Below are positions 12,127 through 15,593 of a DNA stretch of 15,593 nucleotides, in pieces. The notes under the pieces are model-generated. The model did no database searches. It worked only from the letters and a program-made list of their open reading frames with translations, and had not been told where the DNA came from. Origin of the DNA: Brevundimonas sp. UBA5936. GTDB lineage: Bacteria > Pseudomonadota > Alphaproteobacteria > Caulobacterales > Caulobacteraceae. The translations under genes and the position numbers were made by a program. The stretch covers positions 1 through 15,593 of the forward strand of contig DJDA01000078.1 of NCBI GenBank assembly GCA_002430835.1, given 5' to 3'. Position 1 is the stretch's first letter; every line of letters begins with the position of its first letter.

Positions 12127-14030
12127 GCGACGGCCTGGGTTTCAACCTCGTCCGCCGCGTCCAACGCCTCGCTCAGGGCGGCCAGCAGCACCGCCGGCGT
12201 CAGCGGCTTGGCGACGAAGTGGTTCATGCCCGCGTCCAGGCAGGCGGCGATGTCCTCGGGCGCGGTGTCGGCCGTCACGGCGATGACCGGCGTCGCGACG
12301 TTCGGTCCATGGCCCGCGCGCAGGCGGCGGGTGGTTTCGCGGCCGTCCAGCTCGGGCATCCGCACATCCATGAAGATGACGTCGAAGACGCCGGCCTCGC
12401 AGGCCTTCAGCGCGGCCAGGCCGTCTTCGGCCATGGTCAGCTCGCAGTCGAGGGCTTGCAGGATCACCTGGATGGCGCGGCGGTTGATGGCGTGATCGTC
12501 GACCACCAGCACCCGCAGGGGGCGTTCCGCGTCGTGCGCGTCATCGGCTTCGGCCGAGACGGAAGGCGGCGTCGGGATCGGCGCCGTTTCGACCTCGGTG
12601 CGCAGTGCGGCTTCAGCCCGAACCGGCGTCGGCATGGGCGCTCGTACGGGCAGGCTCCGGACAGGGATGGCGGCCACCAGGGCGGAGGCGGGCGTTGCGG
12701 CCTCCTTCACGCCTTCGGGCAGGGTCAGGGCCACGGTGAAGGTCGAGCCTCGCCCCGCCTGGCTGCGGACCGTCAGTCGACCGCCCATCAGTTCGACCAG
12801 ATCGCGGCTGATCGCCAGGCCCAGCCCTGAGCCGCCGTAGCGGGCGGCGACGCCGTCGGCGGTCTGATCGAAGGGGGTGAAGAGGCGGTCCATCTGGCCC
12901 GCCGTCATGCCCGGTCCGGTGTCCGCCACGTCGATCAGCAGGACGTGCAGCCCGGCCTCGTCGCGCCAGGAGCACAGTCGGATGGTGATGACGCCCGTAT
13001 CGGTGAATTTGACGGCGTTGGAGATCAGATTGTTCAGCACCTGGCGCAGGCGCATGGCGTCGCCCTGGACCACGTCCGGCATATGGCGCGAGCCGTCCAG
13101 GCGCAGGCGCAGTCCCTTGGCCCGGACCGGGCCCTGCCACAGCCGGAAGGTGTGGTTGAGCAGGTCGCGTAGGTCGAAATCACGCGCCTCGACCTTGAGG
13201 CGGCCGGCATCGAGGCGGGCGTGGTCCAGCAGGTCGTCCAGCAGCCCCTTCATCATCAGCCCGGCGTCCTCGATCATGGCCGTCTGCTGGCGGGCTGCTG
13301 ACGAGGGGGCGGCGACGCGCGTCAGTTCATGGGCGCCAGTCAGGATGGCGCTGATCGGGGTGCGCAGGTCGTGGGCCACCGCGGCCAGAAGGGCGCTGCG
13401 GCCGGCCATGACGCTCTCGGCCTGACGGCGTTTGCCCTCGGCTTCCTTCAGGGCGCGGGCCTCGGCCTCGCTGGAGGCGTAGAGGCGGCTGCGGGTGGTC
13501 AGGCAGAAGAAGATGAAGGCCACGACGCCGATGGCGACCGGCAGTATGAAGCGGCCCTCGACCGCCCAGCGCGCCATGAACAGCGGCGTCAACGCCAGCA
13601 CCGCCAACTGGGGCGTGACGGTCCAGAGGAAGACCCGCATATTGCCGGCCGAGGCGATCACCGAATTGATCGCGCCCGCCGCCAGCAGGGTGGTGGCGAC
13701 CACGCCGCCGGGCAGGCCGCCGATGAGCCACAGCGGCACGGCGATGCTGGCGTAGGCGCTGGCGTTGGCCGTGAGCGCCAGATCGCCCAAGGGGGCGCGC
13801 CACCCCTTGGGTGCGGAAACCTGGCCGCGCGTCACAGGCATGAAGGCGGCGGCCTCAGCCGCCTGCAGCAGCAGATAGAGCGCCAGCCAGCCCAGGCAGA
13901 TGGGCAGGCCCAGGATAGGGCTGAACAACAGGGCGCAGGCCAAGCCTACGACAAGTCGTTGGGGCAGCATCTTGTGCCGCTGTCGGATGGCGTAAGCCCA
14001 TCCGTTCCGGGATGCGTCGGTCTGCGTCAT
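12123..14030 (-). CDS. Hybrid sensor histidine kinase with C-terminal receiver
   Basis: From the chosen start the protein has 635 residues. An N-terminal membrane region of about six helices (about 21-180) has no clear periplasmic sensor. Then come a HisKA domain with phospho-acceptor His220 in AAVAHDLRTPISAI, an ATPase domain with N box NNLISNAVKFTD (Asn338), G boxes DTGPGM and GGSGLGLAI, a Pro/Ala-rich linker, and a receiver with DD (511-512), phospho-acceptor Asp555 in FMDVRMPELDG, Thr586 and Lys608 in AKPL. All catalytic residues look intact. The signal and partner are unknown, and no response regulator or phosphotransfer gene is adjacent. I chose ATG 14030 because GGAA lies 6 nt upstream. 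ATG 14072 gives 14 more residues without a ribosome site. The gene follows pyrD on the same strand. Confidence 0.93.
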   Translation of the reverse strand: MTQTDASRNGWAYAIRQRHKMLPQRLVVGLACALLFSPILGLPICLGWLALYLLLQAAEAAAFMPVTRGQVSAPKGWRAPLGDLALTANASAYASIAVPLWLIGGLPGGVVATTLLAAGAINSVIASAGNMRVFLWTVTPQLAVLALTPLFMARWAVEGRFILPVAIGVVAFIFFCLTTRSRLYASSEAEARALKEAEGKRRQAESVMAGRSALLAAVAHDLRTPISAILTGAHELTRVAAPSSAARQQTAMIEDAGLMMKGLLDDLLDHARLDAGRLKVEARDFDLRDLLNHTFRLWQGPVRAKGLRLRLDGSRHMPDVVQGDAMRLRQVLNNLISNAVKFTDTGVITIRLCSWRDEAGLHVLLIDVADTGPGMTAGQMDRLFTPFDQTADGVAARYGGSGLGLAISRDLVELMGGRLTVRSQAGRGSTFTVALTLPEGVKEAATPASALVAAIPVRSLPVRAPMPTPVRAEAALRTEVETAPIPTPPSVSAEADDAHDAERPLRVLVVDDHAINRRAIQVILQALDCELTMAEDGLAALKACEAGVFDVIFMDVRMPELDGRETTRRLRAGHGPNVATPVIAVTADTAPEDIAACLDAGMNHFVAKPLTPAVLLAALSEALDAADEVETQAVA

Positions 14031-14095
14031 GCGGCGTTCCGAACGGGCGATGGCGCCCCTCGGTTGCATCATGGCGGCGGAGACCTAATGCTCCG

Positions 14096-15133
14096 TCAAC
14101 GGCCGGAGGCGGTCGCCTCGGCCACGTTGGCGAAGCCGTCGGCGCGCAAACGGGCCGCCAGATCGCGCTTGATCCGGCCGACCATGCCGGGGCCTTCATA
14201 GATCAGGGCCGAATAGACCTGGACCGCCGAGGCGCCCGCGCGAATGCGGGCGTAGGCGTCCGCGCCGCTGGCGATACCCCCCACCGCGATCAGCGGCAGA
14301 TGCCCGCCCGCCGCCGCGGCCGCCGCCTCCAGCGCCTTCTGGGCGAAGGGCTTCAGCGGGGCCCCCGACAGGCCCCCGGCCTCGCCCGCGAAGCCTGAGC
14401 GCAACGAGGCGGGCCGCTCCAGCGTCGTGTTGGACACGATCAGGGCGTCGATGCGGTGGGCGATGGAGGCCTCGACGATCATGCCGATCTCTTCGCCGAT
14501 CAGGTCGGGCGCGATCTTCAGGAAGACAGGCGCGCCGTCGGCGGGGCGGGCCTCATGGATGCGGCTCAGCAGGTCGTCCAGCGCCTCGCGCCCTTGCAGC
14601 GCGCGCAGGCCCGGCGTGTTGGGCGAGGAGATGTTGACGGTGAAATAGTCGGCCAGCCCCGCCAGCTTCTGCAGCCCGATCACATAGTCGGCGGCCTTGT
14701 CCTCGGTCTCCTTGTTGGCGCCGAGGTTGGCGCCGATGGGGATGCGGGTCGGACGCCGCGCCAGTCGAGCGCCGAAGGGTTTCAGCCCCTCGTTGTTGAA
14801 GCCCATGCGGTTGATGACGGCCCGGTCTTCGGCCAGGCGGAACAGGCGCGGCTTGGGATTGCCGGGCTGGGCGCGCGGCGTGACCGAGCCGCACTCCACG
14901 GCGCCGAAGCCCAGGCGCGACAGGCCCTCCAGCGCCTCGCCGTTCTTGTCGAGACCGGCGGCCAGACCGACGGGATTGGACATCTCCAGCCCGGCGATGA
15001 CGGTCTTCAGGATCGGATCGTCGGCGCCGGGCGCGGGCAGAGGCGTCATCTGCAGGGCGCGGATGGCCAGGCGGTGCGCGGTTTCCGGGTCGAGTTGGCG
15101 CAGCGCCCAGGCGCCGAGGTCGGTCAGGCTCAT
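14096..15133 (-). CDS. pyrD: Dihydroorotate dehydrogenase (quinone), class 2
   Basis: PyrD oxidises dihydroorotate to orotate in pyrimidine synthesis and passes electrons through FMN to ubiquinone at the inner membrane. The 345-residue length and the N-terminal extension (about 1-45), which forms the quinone tunnel, mark class 2. Signatures are NPVGLAAGLDKNGEALEGLSRLGFG (53-77), VINRMGFNNEG, IGANLGANKETEDKAADY (133-150), VNISSPNTPGLRALQ with catalytic Ser170, FLKIAPDL, SNTTL and IAVGGIASGADAYARIRAGASAVQVYSALIYEGPG. ATG 15133 lies 2 bp after the stop of the DUF952 gene, so the two are likely co-transcribed. The hybrid kinase follows downstream. Confidence 0.97.
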   Translation of the reverse strand: MSLTDLGAWALRQLDPETAHRLAIRALQMTPLPAPGADDPILKTVIAGLEMSNPVGLAAGLDKNGEALEGLSRLGFGAVECGSVTPRAQPGNPKPRLFRLAEDRAVINRMGFNNEGLKPFGARLARRPTRIPIGANLGANKETEDKAADYVIGLQKLAGLADYFTVNISSPNTPGLRALQGREALDDLLSRIHEARPADGAPVFLKIAPDLIGEEIGMIVEASIAHRIDALIVSNTTLERPASLRSGFAGEAGGLSGAPLKPFAQKALEAAAAAAGGHLPLIAVGGIASGADAYARIRAGASAVQVYSALIYEGPGMVGRIKRDLAARLRADGFANVAEATASGR

Positions 15134-15135
15134 GT

Positions 15136-15489
15136 TCAGGCGGTCTCTTCGACGATCATGCGGCCGTCGGCCGTCACCGACAGGGCGCGGGCGGCGCGCG
15201 TCGCCGCGACGGGCAGGGGGCCGTAGATGTGGGGGAACAGGGCGCCGCCGCGCGACGGCTCCCAGATCAGGGCGTCGCCCAGGGCGGTCAGATCGACCTC
15301 GACCAGCATCAGCTCGGTCTGGCCAGCGTAGTGTTTCGCCGCCGTGGCTTCCAACTGGTCGGCGGCCGACAGGTGGATGTAGCCGTCGGCCAGGTCCACC
15401 GCCGAGCCGTCATAACGGCCCTCAGCCAGGGCGGCGCGCCAGTCGGCGCGGCTCAGGATCTTGAAGGCGATGTCAGGCTGATCGGTCAC
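15136..15489 (-). CDS. DUF952 family protein
   Basis: The 117-residue protein has the DUF952 pattern: FKILSRADWRAALAEGRYDGSAVDLADGYIHLSAADQLEATAAKHY, then LMLVEVDLTALGDALIWEPSRGGALFPHIYGPLP. Conserved elements are the Trp, the DGYIHLS box, the EPSRGG turn and the FPHIYGPL box. The family is linked by fold to ADP-ribosyltransferase-like folds in some reports, but the activity is not established and I assign none. The start is GTG 15489, overlapping the stop of the upstream gene in GTGA, a sign of translational coupling. It lies 2 bp before pyrD. Confidence 0.88.
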   Translation of the reverse strand: MTDQPDIAFKILSRADWRAALAEGRYDGSAVDLADGYIHLSAADQLEATAAKHYAGQTELMLVEVDLTALGDALIWEPSRGGALFPHIYGPLPVAATRAARALSVTADGRMIVEETA

Positions 15490-15593
15490 GCCAGGGTCTC
15501 CGGCGTCAGCCAGCCTTCATAGGACGGGCGTCCGGCGACATCGACGCTGAAGATCGCCGCCGCCCCGGTGGGAAAGCCGCCGCTCATCTTGTC
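15486..15593 (-). CDS. Unidentified protein, C-terminal 35 residues (partial)
   Basis: Reading the minus strand from the window edge gives an open frame of 35 codons to TGA at 15488-15486: a DKMSGGFPTGAAAIF stretch, then SVDVAGRPSYEGWLTPETLA. The frame is supported by the 4-bp GTGA overlap with the DUF952 start. The FPTGAAAIF stretch followed by a Trp near the end recalls the C-termini of SixA-like histidine phosphatases, but this is too short to call. The gene continues beyond the window. Confidence 0.6.
   Translation of the reverse strand, partial: DKMSGGFPTGAAAIFSVDVAGRPSYEGWLTPETLA

Noticed and set aside
14093..14099. TTGACGG on the minus strand, a perfect Caulobacter -35, before the kinase gene
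   Set aside because: No GCTANAWC-like or TATAAT-like -10 occurs at a suitable distance, and the sequence overlaps the pyrD stop codon.
14091..14108. Short inverted repeat CTCCG/CGGAG around the pyrD stop
   Set aside because: The stem is only five base pairs and has no T-tract, so it is well within chance for this composition.
1..15593. Search for mobile elements, CRISPR arrays, tRNA or rRNA genes and toxin-antitoxin pairs
   Set aside because: No transposase, integrase, regularly spaced repeats, cloverleaf pattern or small toxin-antitoxin gene pair was seen on either strand by reading.

Overview
The window is a GC-rich chromosomal segment, roughly two thirds G+C by eye, that reads like an alphaproteobacterium of the Caulobacteraceae (Brevundimonas/Caulobacter type). 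Three things point there. The aa3 cytochrome oxidase cluster has the order coxB-ctaD-ctaB-small CoxF-like gene-ctaG-ctaE-DUF983-SURF1. A PAS-GEDEF-EAL protein resembles Caulobacter PdeA. The best promoter candidate matches the Caulobacter housekeeping consensus (TTGACGS-N10-14-GCTANAWC). The genus is inferred from protein character and gene order, not from a database search.

Layout. Positions 1-5700 (+) hold the terminal oxidase module: the C-terminal tail of subunit II (coxB), subunit I (ctaD), heme O synthase (ctaB), a small single-pass CoxF-like protein, the Cox11 copper chaperone (ctaG), subunit III (ctaE), a DUF983 zinc-ribbon membrane protein and the SURF1 assembly factor. A strong hairpin lies between ctaD and ctaB, a promoter candidate overlaps the end of ctaG, and a terminator-like hairpin follows ctaE. 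Positions 5702-6970 (+) encode an M16 zinc protease that seems to start at a CTG codon. Positions 7017-9307 (+) encode a GNAT acetyltransferase translationally coupled to a PdeA-like c-di-GMP phosphodiesterase, behind a promoter that may give a leaderless message. Positions 9308-9488 are an AT-richer spacer with an inverted repeat, followed by a cytoplasmic serine beta-lactamase-like hydrolase (+).

Positions 10502-11071 (-) encode a YqgE/AlgH protein. Positions 11207-12126 (+) encode a Prx5-type peroxiredoxin and a Vsr mismatch endonuclease. Positions 12123-15593 (-) carry, in transcription order, the end of an unidentified gene, a DUF952 protein, class 2 dihydroorotate dehydrogenase (pyrD) and a hybrid histidine kinase. 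The kinase and vsr converge so tightly that both stop codons lie in one CTAG.

The first 5.7 kb works as one unit: CtaB begins heme A supply, CtaG delivers copper to CuB, SURF1 helps heme insertion, and the subunits build the oxidase. PyrD also feeds electrons to the quinone pool. The rest is ordinary housekeeping and signalling. I saw no phage, transposon, CRISPR, tRNA or rRNA, and no convincing undescribed multi-gene system. The most interesting signals are regulatory or translational: the ctaE promoter with paired GANTC sites, the ctaD/ctaB hairpin, the CTG start and the leaderless candidate.
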